The translations under genes were made by a program, and so were the position numbers. 64,000 nucleotides of DNA, from the NCBI RefSeq assembly GCF_003697165.2, contig NZ_CP033092.2:1302001-1366000 (forward strand), in the 5' to 3' direction. The notes under the pieces were generated by a model. It was not told where the DNA came from, made no database searches, and was given only the letters and a program-made list of their open reading frames with translations. Positions 49,285 to 57,632 of this stretch are shown piece by piece (position 1 is the stretch's first letter; each line of letters opens with the position of its first letter). This stretch comes from Escherichia coli DSM 30083 = JCM 1649 = ATCC 11775. GTDB lineage: Bacteria; Pseudomonadota; Gammaproteobacteria; Enterobacterales; Enterobacteriaceae.

Positions 49285-49773
49285 ATGAGACTGACATCTA
49301 AAGGGCGCTATGCCGTGACCGCAATGCTTGACGTTGCGCTCAACTCTGAAGCGGGCCCGGTACCGTTGGCTGATATTTCCGAACGTCAGGGAATTTCCCT
49401 TTCTTATCTGGAACAACTGTTTTCCCGTCTGCGTAAAAATGGTCTGGTTTCCAGCGTACGTGGACCAGGCGGTGGTTATCTGTTAGGCAAAGATGCCAGC
49501 AGCATCGCCGTTGGCGAAGTGATTAGCGCCGTTGACGAATCTGTAGATGCCACCCGTTGTCAGGGTAAAGGCGGCTGCCAGGGCGGCGATAAATGCCTGA
49601 CCCACGCGCTGTGGCGTGATTTGAGCGACCGTCTTACCGGTTTTCTCAATAACATTACTTTAGGCGAACTGGTTAATAACCAGGAAGTGCTGGATGTGTC
49701 TGGTCGTCAGCATACTCACGACGCGCCACGCACCCGCACACAAGACGCGATCGACGTTAAGTTACGCGCTTAA
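49285..49773 (+). CDS. iscR: Iron-sulfur cluster regulator IscR
   Basis: This 162-residue Rrf2-family regulator has an N-terminal winged helix (residues 1-70, [31 protein letters not shown]) and ligates [2Fe-2S] with Cys92, Cys98, Cys104 and His107, all visible in [17 protein letters not shown]. It tunes isc expression to cluster demand. It heads the iscRSUA-hscBA-fdx-iscX operon. Confidence 0.97.
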
Positions 49774-49795
49774 TAAAAAGAATTCAGAATCAGGC

Positions 49796-49814
49796 CGGAG
49801 TGCTAAACACTCCG
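49796..49814 (+). promoter_or_regulatory. iscR-iscS intercistronic hairpin
   Basis: CGGAGTG-CTAAA-CACTCCG forms a stable hairpin in the 111-nt gap. In E. coli the sRNA RyhB binds near the iscS ribosome site and iscSUA mRNA decays while iscR mRNA survives, protected by structure in this gap. The hairpin is seen; the role is established knowledge applied here. Confidence 0.7.
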
Positions 49815-49884
49815 TAAACACGGTCGTACATCCAGCCGGTAGCCTGGTTCCTTGCATTGAGTGATGTACGGAGTTTATAGAGCA

Positions 49885-51099
49885 ATGAAATTACCGATTT
49901 ATCTCGACTACTCCGCAACCACGCCGGTGGACCCGCGTGTTGCCGAGAAAATGATGCAGTTTATGACGATGGACGGAACCTTTGGTAACCCGGCCTCCCG
50001 TTCTCACCGTTTCGGCTGGCAGGCTGAAGAAGCGGTAGATATCGCCCGTAATCAGATTGCCGATCTGGTCGGCGCTGATCCGCGTGAAATCGTCTTTACC
50101 TCTGGTGCAACCGAATCTGACAACCTGGCGATCAAAGGTGCAGCCAACTTTTATCAGAAAAAAGGCAAGCACATCATCACCAGTAAAACCGAACATAAAG
50201 CGGTACTGGATACCTGCCGTCAGCTGGAGCGCGAAGGTTTTGAAGTCACTTACCTGGCACCGCAGCGTAATGGCATTATCGACCTGAAAGAACTCGAAGC
50301 AGCGATGCGTGACGACACCATCCTTGTTTCCATCATGCACGTAAATAACGAAATCGGCGTGGTGCAGGATATCGCGGCTATCGGCGAAATGTGCCGTGCT
50401 CGTGGCATTATCTATCACGTTGATGCAACCCAGAGCGTGGGCAAACTGCCTATCGACCTGAGCCAGTTGAAAGTTGACCTGATGTCTTTCTCCGGTCACA
50501 AAATCTATGGCCCGAAAGGTATTGGTGCGCTGTATGTGCGTCGTAAACCGCGCGTACGTATCGAAGCACAAATGCATGGCGGCGGTCACGAGCGCGGTAT
50601 GCGTTCCGGCACTCTGCCTGTTCACCAGATCGTCGGTATGGGCGAAGCCTATCGCATCGCAAAAGAAGAGATGGCGACCGAGATGGAACGTCTGCGCGGC
50701 CTGCGTAACCGTCTGTGGAACGGCATCAAAGATATCGAAGAAGTTTACCTGAACGGTGACCTGGAACACGGTGCGCCGAACATTCTCAACGTCAGCTTCA
50801 ACTACGTTGAAGGTGAGTCGCTGATTATGGCGCTGAAAGACCTCGCGGTTTCTTCAGGTTCCGCCTGTACGTCAGCAAGCCTCGAACCGTCCTACGTGCT
50901 GCGCGCGCTGGGGCTGAACGACGAGCTGGCACATAGCTCTATCCGTTTCTCTTTAGGTCGTTTTACTACTGAAGAAGAGATCGACTACACCATCGAGTTA
51001 GTTCGTAAATCCATCGGTCGTCTGCGTGACCTTTCTCCGCTGTGGGAAATGTACAAGCAGGGCGTGGATCTGAACAGCATCGAATGGGCTCATCATTAA
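49885..51099 (+). CDS. iscS: Cysteine desulfurase IscS
   Basis: This 404-residue PLP enzyme takes sulfur from cysteine for Fe-S clusters, tRNA thiolation and cofactors. The PLP lysine (Lys206) is in SFSGHKIYGPKG and the persulfide Cys328 in SSGSACTSAS. Start ATG 49885 (MKLPIYLDYSATTPV) has GGAG at 49870-49873, somewhat far; an upstream ATG at 49861 adds 8 residues without family support. Confidence 0.97.
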   Translation: MKLPIYLDYSATTPVDPRVAEKMMQFMTMDGTFGNPASRSHRFGWQAEEAVDIARNQIADLVGADPREIVFTSGATESDNLAIKGAANFYQKKGKHIITSKTEHKAVLDTCRQLEREGFEVTYLAPQRNGIIDLKELEAAMRDDTILVSIMHVNNEIGVVQDIAAIGEMCRARGIIYHVDATQSVGKLPIDLSQLKVDLMSFSGHKIYGPKGIGALYVRRKPRVRIEAQMHGGGHERGMRSGTLPVHQIVGMGEAYRIAKEEMATEMERLRGLRNRLWNGIKDIEEVYLNGDLEHGAPNILNVSFNYVEGESLIMALKDLAVSSGSACTSASLEPSYVLRALGLNDELAHSSIRFSLGRFTTEEEIDYTIELVRKSIGRLRDLSPLWEMYKQGVDLNSIEWAHH

Positions 51100-51126
51100 T
51101 CGGTATCGGAATCAGGAGAATTTATA

Positions 51127-51513
51127 ATGGCTTACAGCGAAAAAGTTATCGACCATTACGAGAATCCGCGTAACGTGGGTTCCTTTGACAACAACGACGA
51201 GAACGTCGGCAGCGGCATGGTGGGTGCACCGGCCTGTGGCGACGTGATGAAGTTGCAGATTAAAGTCAACGATGAAGGTATCATTGAAGACGCGCGTTTT
51301 AAAACTTACGGCTGCGGTTCCGCTATCGCTTCCAGCTCCCTGGTCACCGAATGGGTGAAAGGGAAGTCTCTCGACGAAGCACAGGCGATCAAAAACACCG
51401 ATATTGCTGAAGAACTTGAACTGCCGCCGGTGAAAATTCACTGTTCTATTCTGGCAGAAGACGCGATCAAAGCCGCCATTGCGGACTATAAAAGCAAACG
51501 TGAAGCAAAATAA
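51127..51513 (+). CDS. iscU: Iron-sulfur cluster scaffold IscU
   Basis: This 128-residue scaffold assembles clusters on Cys37, Cys63 and Cys106 (GAPACGD, TYGCGSA, IHCSI). The LPPVK motif recognised by HscA is at residues 99-103. AGGAG precedes the start 13 bases upstream. It receives sulfur from IscS encoded directly upstream. Confidence 0.97.
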   Translation: MAYSEKVIDHYENPRNVGSFDNNDENVGSGMVGAPACGDVMKLQIKVNDEGIIEDARFKTYGCGSAIASSSLVTEWVKGKSLDEAQAIKNTDIAEELELPPVKIHCSILAEDAIKAAIADYKSKREAK

Positions 51514-51529
51514 GAGTTGAGGTTTGGTT

Positions 51530-51853
51530 ATGTCGATTACACTGAGCGACAGTGCAGCAGCGCGAGTAAATACCTTTCTGGCTAACCGCGGTAAAGGGTT
51601 TGGCCTGCGTCTGGGCGTGAGAACCTCCGGGTGTTCAGGTATGGCTTATGTACTGGAATTTGTTGACGAACCGACGCCGGAAGACATCGTGTTTGAAGAC
51701 AAAGGCGTGAAAGTCGTGGTCGATGGCAAAAGCCTGCAATTTCTGGACGGTACGCAGCTGGACTTCGTCAAAGAAGGCCTTAACGAAGGGTTTAAATTCA
51801 CCAACCCGAACGTCAAAGATGAGTGTGGTTGCGGCGAAAGCTTCCACGTTTGA
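51530..51853 (+). CDS. iscA: Iron-sulfur cluster assembly protein IscA
   Basis: This 107-residue A-type carrier has conserved Cys35 (TSGCSG) and the C-terminal Cys99-X-Cys101 pair (ECGCGESF). It delivers clusters, mainly to [4Fe-4S] proteins. ATG at 51530 is chosen over GTG-type extension at 51524 by family length. Confidence 0.96.
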   Translation: MSITLSDSAAARVNTFLANRGKGFGLRLGVRTSGCSGMAYVLEFVDEPTPEDIVFEDKGVKVVVDGKSLQFLDGTQLDFVKEGLNEGFKFTNPNVKDECGCGESFHV

Positions 51854-51868
51854 TGCGCATACCGATAA

Positions 51869-51904
51869 CCCCACCGTGGTCGCCTGCGCGTGGGGTTTGT
51901 TTTA
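51869..51904 (+). terminator. Terminator-like hairpin between iscA and hscB
   Basis: CCCCAC (51869-51874) pairs with GTGGGG (51890-51895), followed by TTTGTTTT. It lies in the 95-nt iscA-hscB gap and may lower expression of the chaperone half of the operon. Confidence 0.6.
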
Positions 51905-51948
51905 CCTGATTCGCCGTTATCGCGGCGGATCGCAGCCCTGAGAATGTT

Positions 51949-52464
51949 ATGGATTACTTCACCCTCTTTGGCTTGCCTGCCCGTTATCAACTCGATACCC
52001 AGGCGCTGAGCCTGCGTTTTCAGGATCTACAACGTCAGTATCATCCTGATAAATTCGCCAGCGGAAGCCAGGCGGAACAACTCGCCGCCGTACAGCAATC
52101 TGCAACCATTAACCAGGCCTGGCAAACGCTGCGTCATCCGTTAATGCGCGCGGAATATTTGCTTTCTTTGCACGGTTTTGATCTCGCCAGTGAGCAGCAT
52201 ACTGTGCGCGACACCGCGTTCCTGATGGAACAGCTGGAGCTGCGCGAAGAACTGGACGAGATCGAACAGGCGAAAGATGAAGCGCGGCTGGAAAGCTTTA
52301 TCAAACGTGTGAAAAAGATGTTTGATACCCGCCATCAGTTGATGGTTGAACAGTTAGACAACGAGACGTGGGACGCGGCGGCGGATACCGTGCGTAAGCT
52401 GCGTTTTCTCGATAAACTGCGAAGCAGTGCCGAACAACTCGAAGAAAAACTGCTCGATTTTTAA
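51949..52464 (+). CDS. hscB: Fe-S co-chaperone HscB
   Basis: This 171-residue J-type co-chaperone brings IscU to HscA and stimulates its ATPase. The N-terminal J domain has the HPD motif at residues 32-34 (QYHPDKFA); the C-terminal helical bundle binds IscU. It lies 16 bp before hscA. Confidence 0.96.
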
Positions 52465-52480
52465 TTTCTGGAAGCTAAAC

Positions 52481-54331
52481 ATGGCCTTATTACAAATTAG
52501 TGAACCTGGTTTGAGTGCTGCGCCGCATCAGCGTCGTCTGGCGGCCGGTATTGACCTGGGCACAACCAACTCGCTGGTGGCGACAGTGCGCAGCGGTCAG
52601 GCCGAAACGTTAGCTGACCATGAAGGCCGTCACCTGTTGCCATCTGTTGTTCACTATCAACAGCAAGGGCATTCGGTGGGTTATGACGCGCGTACTAACG
52701 CAGCGCTCGACACCGCCAACACCATTAGTTCTGTTAAACGCCTGATGGGGCGCTCGCTGGCTGATATCCAGCAACGCTATCCGCATCTGCCTTATCAATT
52801 CCAGGCCAGCGAAAATGGCCTGCCGATGATTGAAACGGCGGCGGGGCTGCTGAACCCGGTGCGCGTTTCTGCGGACATCCTCAAAGCACTGGCGGCGCGG
52901 GCAACTGAAGCCCTGGCAGGCGAGCTGGATGGTGTAGTTATCACCGTTCCGGCGTACTTTGACGATGCCCAGCGTCAGGGCACCAAAGACGCGGCGCGTC
53001 TGGCGGGGTTGCATGTTCTGCGCTTACTTAACGAACCGACCGCTGCGGCTATCGCCTACGGGCTGGATTCCGGTCAGGAAGGCGTGATCGCCGTTTATGA
53101 CCTCGGCGGCGGGACGTTTGATATTTCCATTCTGCGCTTAAGTCGCGGCGTGTTTGAAGTGCTGGCAACCGGCGGTGATTCCGCGCTCGGCGGCGATGAT
53201 TTCGACCATCTGCTGGCGGATTATATTCGCGAGCAGGCGGGCATTCCTGATCGTAGCGATAACCGCGTTCAGCGTGAACTGCTGGATGCCGCCATTGCGG
53301 CCAAAATCGCGCTGAGTGATGCGGACTCCGTGACCGTTAACGTTGCGGGCTGGCAGGGCGAAATCAGCCGTGAACAATTCAATGAACTGATCGCGCCACT
53401 GGTAAAACGAACCTTACTGGCTTGTCGTCGCGCGCTGAAAGACGCGGGTGTAGAAGCTGATGAAGTGCTGGAAGTGGTGATGGTGGGCGGTTCTACTCGC
53501 GTGCCGCTGGTGCGTGAACGGGTAGGCGAATTTTTCGGTCGTCCACCGCTGACTTCCATCGACCCGGATAAAGTCGTCGCTATTGGCGCGGCGATTCAGG
53601 CGGATATTCTGGTGGGTAACAAGCCAGACAGCGAAATGCTGCTGCTTGATGTGATCCCACTGTCGCTGGGCCTCGAAACGATGGGCGGCCTGGTGGAGAA
53701 AGTGATTCCGCGTAATACCACGATTCCGGTGGCTCGCGCCCAGGATTTCACCACCTTTAAAGATGGTCAGACGGCGATGTCTATCCATGTAATGCAGGGT
53801 GAGCGTGAACTGGTGCAGGACTGCCGCTCGCTGGCGCGTTTTGCACTGCGTGGTATCCCGGCGCTACCGGCTGGCGGCGCGCATATTCGCGTGACGTTCC
53901 AGGTCGATGCCGACGGTCTTTTGAGCGTGACGGCGATGGAGAAATCCACCGGCGTTGAGGCGTCTATTCAGGTCAAACCTTCTTATGGCCTGACCGACAG
54001 CGAAATCGCCTCGATGATTAAAGACTCAATGAGCTATGCCGAGCAGGACGTAAAAGCCCGAATGCTGGCAGAACAAAAAGTAGAAGCGGCGCGTGTGCTG
54101 GAAAGTCTGCACGGCGCGCTGGCTGCTGATGCCGCGCTGTTAAGCGCCGCAGAGCGTCAGGTCATTGACGATGCTGCCGCTCACCTGAGTGAAGTGGCGC
54201 AGGGCGATGATGTTGACGCCATCGAACAAGCGATTAAAAACGTAGACAAACAAACCCAGGATTTCGCCGCTCGCCGCATGGACCAGTCGGTTCGTCGTGC
54301 GCTGAAAGGCCATTCCGTGGACGAGGTTTAA
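52481..54331 (+). CDS. hscA: Hsp70-type chaperone HscA
   Basis: This 616-residue specialised Hsp70 binds the IscU LPPVK motif and drives cluster release. ATPase signatures [21 protein letters not shown] and [12 protein letters not shown] are intact, followed by a substrate-binding beta domain and helical lid. Start ATG 52481 ([10 protein letters not shown]) follows the hscB stop by 16 bases; the frame also reads back into hscB without family support. Confidence 0.97.
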
Positions 54332-54332
54332 T

Positions 54333-54668
54333 ATGCCAAAGATTGTTATTTTGCCTCATCAGGATCTCTGCCCTGATGGCGCTGTTCTGGAAGCGAATAG
54401 TGGTGAAACCATTCTCGACGTTGCGCTGCGTAACGGTATCGAGATTGAACACGCCTGTGAAAAATCCTGTGCTTGCACCACCTGCCACTGCATCGTTCGT
54501 GAAGGTTTTGACTCGCTGCCGGAAAGCTCAGAGCAGGAAGACGACATGCTGGACAAAGCCTGGGGACTGGAGCCGGAAAGCCGTTTAAGCTGCCAGGCGC
54601 GCGTTACCGACGAAGATTTAGTGGTCGAAATCCCGCGTTACACTATCAACCATGCGCGTGAGCATTAA
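54333..54668 (+). CDS. fdx: [2Fe-2S] ferredoxin of the Isc system
   Basis: This 111-residue adrenodoxin-type ferredoxin has cluster ligands Cys42, Cys48, Cys51 ([11 protein letters not shown]) and Cys87 (LSCQAR). It supplies electrons for cluster assembly on IscU. It starts one base after the hscA stop. Confidence 0.97.
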
Positions 54669-54679
54669 CAGAGGTTAGT

Positions 54680-54880
54680 ATGGGACTTAAGTGGACGGAT
54701 AGCCGCGAAATTGGCGAAGCACTGTACGATGCGTATCCCGATCTTGATCCGAAAACGGTTCGATTCACCGATATGCATCAGTGGATTTGCGATCTGGAAG
54801 ATTTCGACGACGACCCGCAGGCATCCAACGAGAAAATCCTCGAAGCGATTTTGTTGGTCTGGCTTGACGAGGCCGAGTAA
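54680..54880 (+). CDS. iscX: IscX, IscS/iron-binding adaptor
   Basis: This 66-residue acidic protein (YfhJ) has a winged-helix fold and binds iron and IscS, modulating desulfurase activity. The acidic patch is visible ([17 protein letters not shown]). It is the last isc operon gene and is followed by a terminator. Confidence 0.94.
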
Positions 54881-54883
54881 ATG

Positions 54884-54911
54884 AACGGGCTGCCTGGGGG
54901 TAGCCCGTTTT
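54884..54911 (+). terminator. Terminator of the isc operon
   Basis: AACGGGCT (54884-54891) pairs with AGCCCGTT (54902-54909), with TTTT spanning the stem end. It is short of a long T run, so partial readthrough to pepB is possible. Confidence 0.75.
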
Positions 54912-54938
54912 GCTGTTAAACGAATAAGGATAACTAAA

Positions 54939-56222
54939 ATGACAGAAGCGATGAAGATTACCCTCTCGACCCAACCTGCCGACGCACGTTGGGGAGAAAA
55001 AGCGACTTACAGCATTAATAATGATGGCATTACCCTGCATTTGAACGGGGCAGACGATCTGGGGTTGATCCAGCGTGCGGCGCGCAAGATTGACGGTCTG
55101 GGCATCAAGCATGTTCAGTTAAGCGGTGAAGGCTGGGATGCGGATCGCTGCTGGGCATTCTGGCAAGGTTACAAAGCCCCGAAAGGCATACGTAAAGTGG
55201 AGTGGCCGGATCTGGACGATGCCCAGCGTCAGGAACTGGATAACCGCCTGATGATCATCGACTGGGTGCGTGACACCATCAACGCACCGGCAGAAGAGCT
55301 GGGGCCATCGCAACTGGCACAGCGTGCTGTTGATCTGATCAGCAACGTCGCAGGGGATCGTGTGACTTACCGGATCACCAAAGGCGAAGATCTGCGTGAG
55401 CAAGGTTATATGGGGCTGCACACGGTCGGGCGCGGTTCAGAACGTTCTCCGGTATTGCTGGCGCTGGATTACAACCCAACTGGCGATAAAGAAGCGCCAG
55501 TGTACGCGTGCCTGGTTGGTAAAGGCATCACTTTTGATTCCGGCGGCTACAGCATCAAACAGACTGCGTTTATGGACTCGATGAAGTCGGACATGGGCGG
55601 CGCGGCAACGGTTACCGGGGCGCTGGCATTTGCCATTACGCGCGGACTGAACAAGCGCGTGAAGCTGTTCCTCTGTTGTGCGGATAACCTGATCAGCGGC
55701 AACGCGTTCAAACTGGGCGATATTATTACCTATCGCAACGGTAAAAAAGTTGAAGTGATGAACACTGATGCCGAAGGGCGTCTGGTGCTGGCCGATGGCC
55801 TGATTGATGCCAGTGCGCAGAAACCGGAACTGATCATTGATGCGGCGACCCTCACCGGGGCGGCGAAAACCGCGCTGGGTAATGATTATCACGCGCTGTT
55901 CAGTTTTGACGATGCGCTTGCCGGTCGCTTGTTGGCGAGTGCCGCGCAGGAGAATGAACCGTTCTGGCGTCTGCCGCTGGCGGAGTTCCACCGCAATCAA
56001 TTGCCGTCTAACTTTGCCGAACTGAACAACACCGGAAGCGCGGCGTATCCGGCAGGCGCGAGCACAGCGGCGGGCTTCCTGTCGCACTTTGTTGAGAACT
56101 ATCAGCAAGGCTGGCTGCATATCGACTGCTCGGCGACTTACCGTAAAGCGCCGGTTGAACAGTGGTCTGCGGGTGCTACGGGACTTGGTGTGCGCACGAT
56201 TGCTAATCTGTTAACGGCGTAA
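54939..56222 (+). CDS. pepB: Peptidase B (M17 leucyl aminopeptidase family)
   Basis: This 427-residue cytosolic aminopeptidase has the M17 signature NTDAEGRLVLADGL with metal ligands, plus GKGITFDSGGYSIK and MDSMKSDMGGAA. It removes N-terminal residues from peptides, with broad specificity in E. coli and Salmonella. It lies 58 bp after iscX and is followed by paired REP units. Confidence 0.95.
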   Translation: MTEAMKITLSTQPADARWGEKATYSINNDGITLHLNGADDLGLIQRAARKIDGLGIKHVQLSGEGWDADRCWAFWQGYKAPKGIRKVEWPDLDDAQRQELDNRLMIIDWVRDTINAPAEELGPSQLAQRAVDLISNVAGDRVTYRITKGEDLREQGYMGLHTVGRGSERSPVLLALDYNPTGDKEAPVYACLVGKGITFDSGGYSIKQTAFMDSMKSDMGGAATVTGALAFAITRGLNKRVKLFLCCADNLISGNAFKLGDIITYRNGKKVEVMNTDAEGRLVLADGLIDASAQKPELIIDAATLTGAAKTALGNDYHALFSFDDALAGRLLASAAQENEPFWRLPLAEFHRNQLPSNFAELNNTGSAAYPAGASTAAGFLSHFVENYQQGWLHIDCSATYRKAPVEQWSAGATGLGVRTIANLLTA

Positions 56223-56229
56223 ACTAATA

Positions 56230-56328
<99 letters not shown>

Positions 56329-56363
56329 CTTGCTCCCCGAACGTTGAATGAATTGTGGTTCTT

Positions 56364-57140
56364 ATGTCCGAAACAAAAAACGAACTTGAAGACCTGCTGG
56401 AAAAAGCAGCAACCGAACCGGCTCACCGCCCGGCCTTTTTCCGTACTCTACTGGAATCCACCGTCTGGGTGCCTGGTACGGCGGCGCAGGGCGAGGCAGT
56501 AGTTGAAGATAGCGCGCTTGATTTACAGCACTGGGAAAAAGAAGACGGCACCAGCGTCATTCCTTTTTTTACCTCGTTAGAAGCACTTCAACAGGCGGTT
56601 GAAGACGAACAGGCATTTGTCGTAATGCCCGTTCGCACATTGTTTGAGATGACCCTTGGCGAAACGCTCTTCCTTAATGCCAAACTGCCAACCGGTAAAG
56701 AGTTTATGCCGCGTGAAATCAGTTTGTTGATTGGTGAAGAAGGGAATCCGCTGAGTAGCCAGGAAGTACTGGAAGGCGGTGAATCGCTGATATTATCGGA
56801 GGTCGCAGAGCCGCCAGCGCAAATGATTGATTCACTTACCACCTTATTTAAAACCATTAAGCCGGTGAAGCGTGCTTTTATTTGTTCAATTAAAGAGAAC
56901 GAAGAGGCACAGCCTAATTTACTTATTGGCATTGAAGCCGATGGTGATATCGAAGAAATTATTCAGGCGGCGGGAAGTGTAGCGACCGATACATTACCTG
57001 GCGATGAACCCATCGATATTTGTCAGGTGAAAAAAGGGGAAAAAGGTATTAGCCACTTTATTACCGAACATATTGCGCCATTCTATGAACGTCGCTGGGG
57101 TGGTTTTTTGCGTGACTTTAAACAGAACCGGATAATTTAA
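56364..57140 (+). CDS. sseB: SseB, rhodanese/serine-sensitivity enhancer protein
   Basis: This 258-residue acidic cytosolic protein, with an SseB domain, is named for enhanced serine sensitivity when overexpressed in E. coli. It has no obvious catalytic motif, signal or membrane segment. ATG 56364 (MSETKNELED) gives K-12 length; GTG 56355 would add three residues, and Shine-Dalgarno support is weak for both. It is convergent with ryfA. Confidence 0.88.
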   Translation: MSETKNELEDLLEKAATEPAHRPAFFRTLLESTVWVPGTAAQGEAVVEDSALDLQHWEKEDGTSVIPFFTSLEALQQAVEDEQAFVVMPVRTLFEMTLGETLFLNAKLPTGKEFMPREISLLIGEEGNPLSSQEVLEGGESLILSEVAEPPAQMIDSLTTLFKTIKPVKRAFICSIKENEEAQPNLLIGIEADGDIEEIIQAAGSVATDTLPGDEPIDICQVKKGEKGISHFITEHIAPFYERRWGGFLRDFKQNRII

Positions 57141-57143
57141 AAC

Positions 57144-57165
57144 ATGCCGCCCCAAAGGGCGGCAT
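57144..57165. terminator. Hairpin ending ryfA and sseB
   Basis: ATGCCGCCC (57144-57152) and GGGCGGCAT (57157-57165) pair perfectly. The U-rich tail GTTTTAAATT is on the minus-strand side, so it best serves ryfA. Confidence 0.75.
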
Positions 57166-57171
57166 TCGGGC

Positions 57172-57297
57172 TTACTTGCTGTTCTGAAGGTTGTTAACCA
57201 CCAGTAAATTGTTGCCGGAGAGACTCCGGTTATTATTTACCTCGGTTAACAGCGCACCAGAAACAATAAGTACGATACAAAAGCACCGTATCTTCAT
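57172..57297 (-). CDS. 41-residue small hydrophobic ORF inside RyfA
   Basis: The frame starts ATG at 57297 and reads MKIRCFCIVLIVSGALL, then a polar Asn-rich tail ending NNLQNSK, stop at 57172-57174. A short basic start plus an apolar stretch of about 12-14 residues with two Cys resembles a small membrane or export-signal peptide. No Shine-Dalgarno precedes it, but a GCGGTC/GACCGC hairpin (57301-57320) does, as in leaders of structured toxin mRNAs. Translation is not proven. I recall similar MK-RCFC peptides in E. coli but cannot name them safely. Confidence 0.5.
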   Translation of the reverse strand: MKIRCFCIVLIVSGALLTEVNNNRSLSGNNLLVVNNLQNSK

Positions 57298-57360
57298 TGT
57301 GCGGTCCATGCGAAGACCGCATCACGACAGCACCACTGGCGATATTGCCGCGATAGCAAG

Positions 57361-57537
57361 CGCTGAGACGCGCTTGCCCTAACGGTCGCGGAACATCCTT
57401 TCCTTAAGCCAGCGCCCGCTTGCGAGACGGCGGAAAGGGCCGCAGTGGATAATACACTAACAGAACAATAATAACTCTCTTTTACTTGACAAAAAGAGAG
57501 TTACTGGCGAGTATTGTGTCCGCTGAGACGCGCTTGC
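57361..57537. repeat. Exact 17-nt repeat, 160 bp apart, in the ryfA locus
   Basis: CGCTGAGACGCGCTTGC occurs at 57361-57377, inside the ryfA transcription unit, and again at 57521-57537 at the start of the divergent sRNA. An RNA from the plus strand of the second copy is fully complementary to RyfA at the first. Confidence 0.95.
57472..57503. promoter_or_regulatory. Perfect 12-bp inverted repeat between divergent ryfA and sRNA promoters
   Basis: TAACTCTCTTTT (57472-57483) and AAAAGAGAGTTA (57492-57503) are exact complements around ACTTGACA. The repeat covers the -35 zone of both promoters and looks like an operator for a dimeric regulator. The regulator is unknown. Confidence 0.55.
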
Positions 57538-57617
57538 ATTACTACGGTAATACAACCTGCTGGAAAGGCCGCGAACCAGACCAGCAATAAAAAACCGCCA
57601 GATTCGGCGGTTTTTTA
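57521..57617 (+). ncRNA. Divergent sRNA complementary to RyfA (RyfB1-like)
   Basis: TTGACA at 57486-57491 with AGTATT (18-bp spacer) or TATTGT (20-bp spacer) gives a start near 57521. The RNA would open with the 17-nt RyfA-complementary repeat and end at the hairpin CCGCC-AGATTC-GGCGG plus TTTTTT (57595-57616), about 95 nt. I recall a RyfA1-antagonising RNA, RyfB1, in Shigella dysenteriae at the equivalent place; identity is not confirmed here. Confidence 0.6.
57589..57616. terminator. Bidirectional terminator after sseA and the sRNA
   Basis: AAAAAACCGCC-AGATTC-GGCGGTTTTTT is symmetrical, so it can stop the plus-strand sRNA and sseA on the minus strand. Confidence 0.9.
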
Positions 57618-57632
57618 TTGCCTGTAAAAAGC

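Larger units (their letters stand above)
57139..57442 (-). ncRNA. ryfA: RyfA RNA (PAIR-family intergenic RNA)
   Basis: The -10 element TATTAT (complement of 57449-57454) puts the start at about 57442. The hairpin ATGCCGCCC/GGGCGGCAT (57144-57165), followed on the minus strand by GTTTTAAATT, puts the end near 57139. The predicted length, about 304 nt, equals that of RyfA in K-12, which lies in the same gap. RyfA is known as a stress-related RNA in uropathogenic E. coli and Shigella. Hairpins at 57356-57377 and 57301-57320 and a 41-codon ORF lie inside. No good -35 is visible. Confidence 0.8.

Noticed and set aside
49891..50769. Minus-strand frame of 292 codons opposite iscS
   Set aside because: It is antisense to iscS with its intact active-site motifs; composition is typical of a shadow frame.
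57139..57442. RyfA read on the plus strand
   Set aside because: The TATTAT -10, the U-rich hairpin tail at 57139-57165, the 304-nt length and the K-12 orientation relative to sseA all favour the minus strand.
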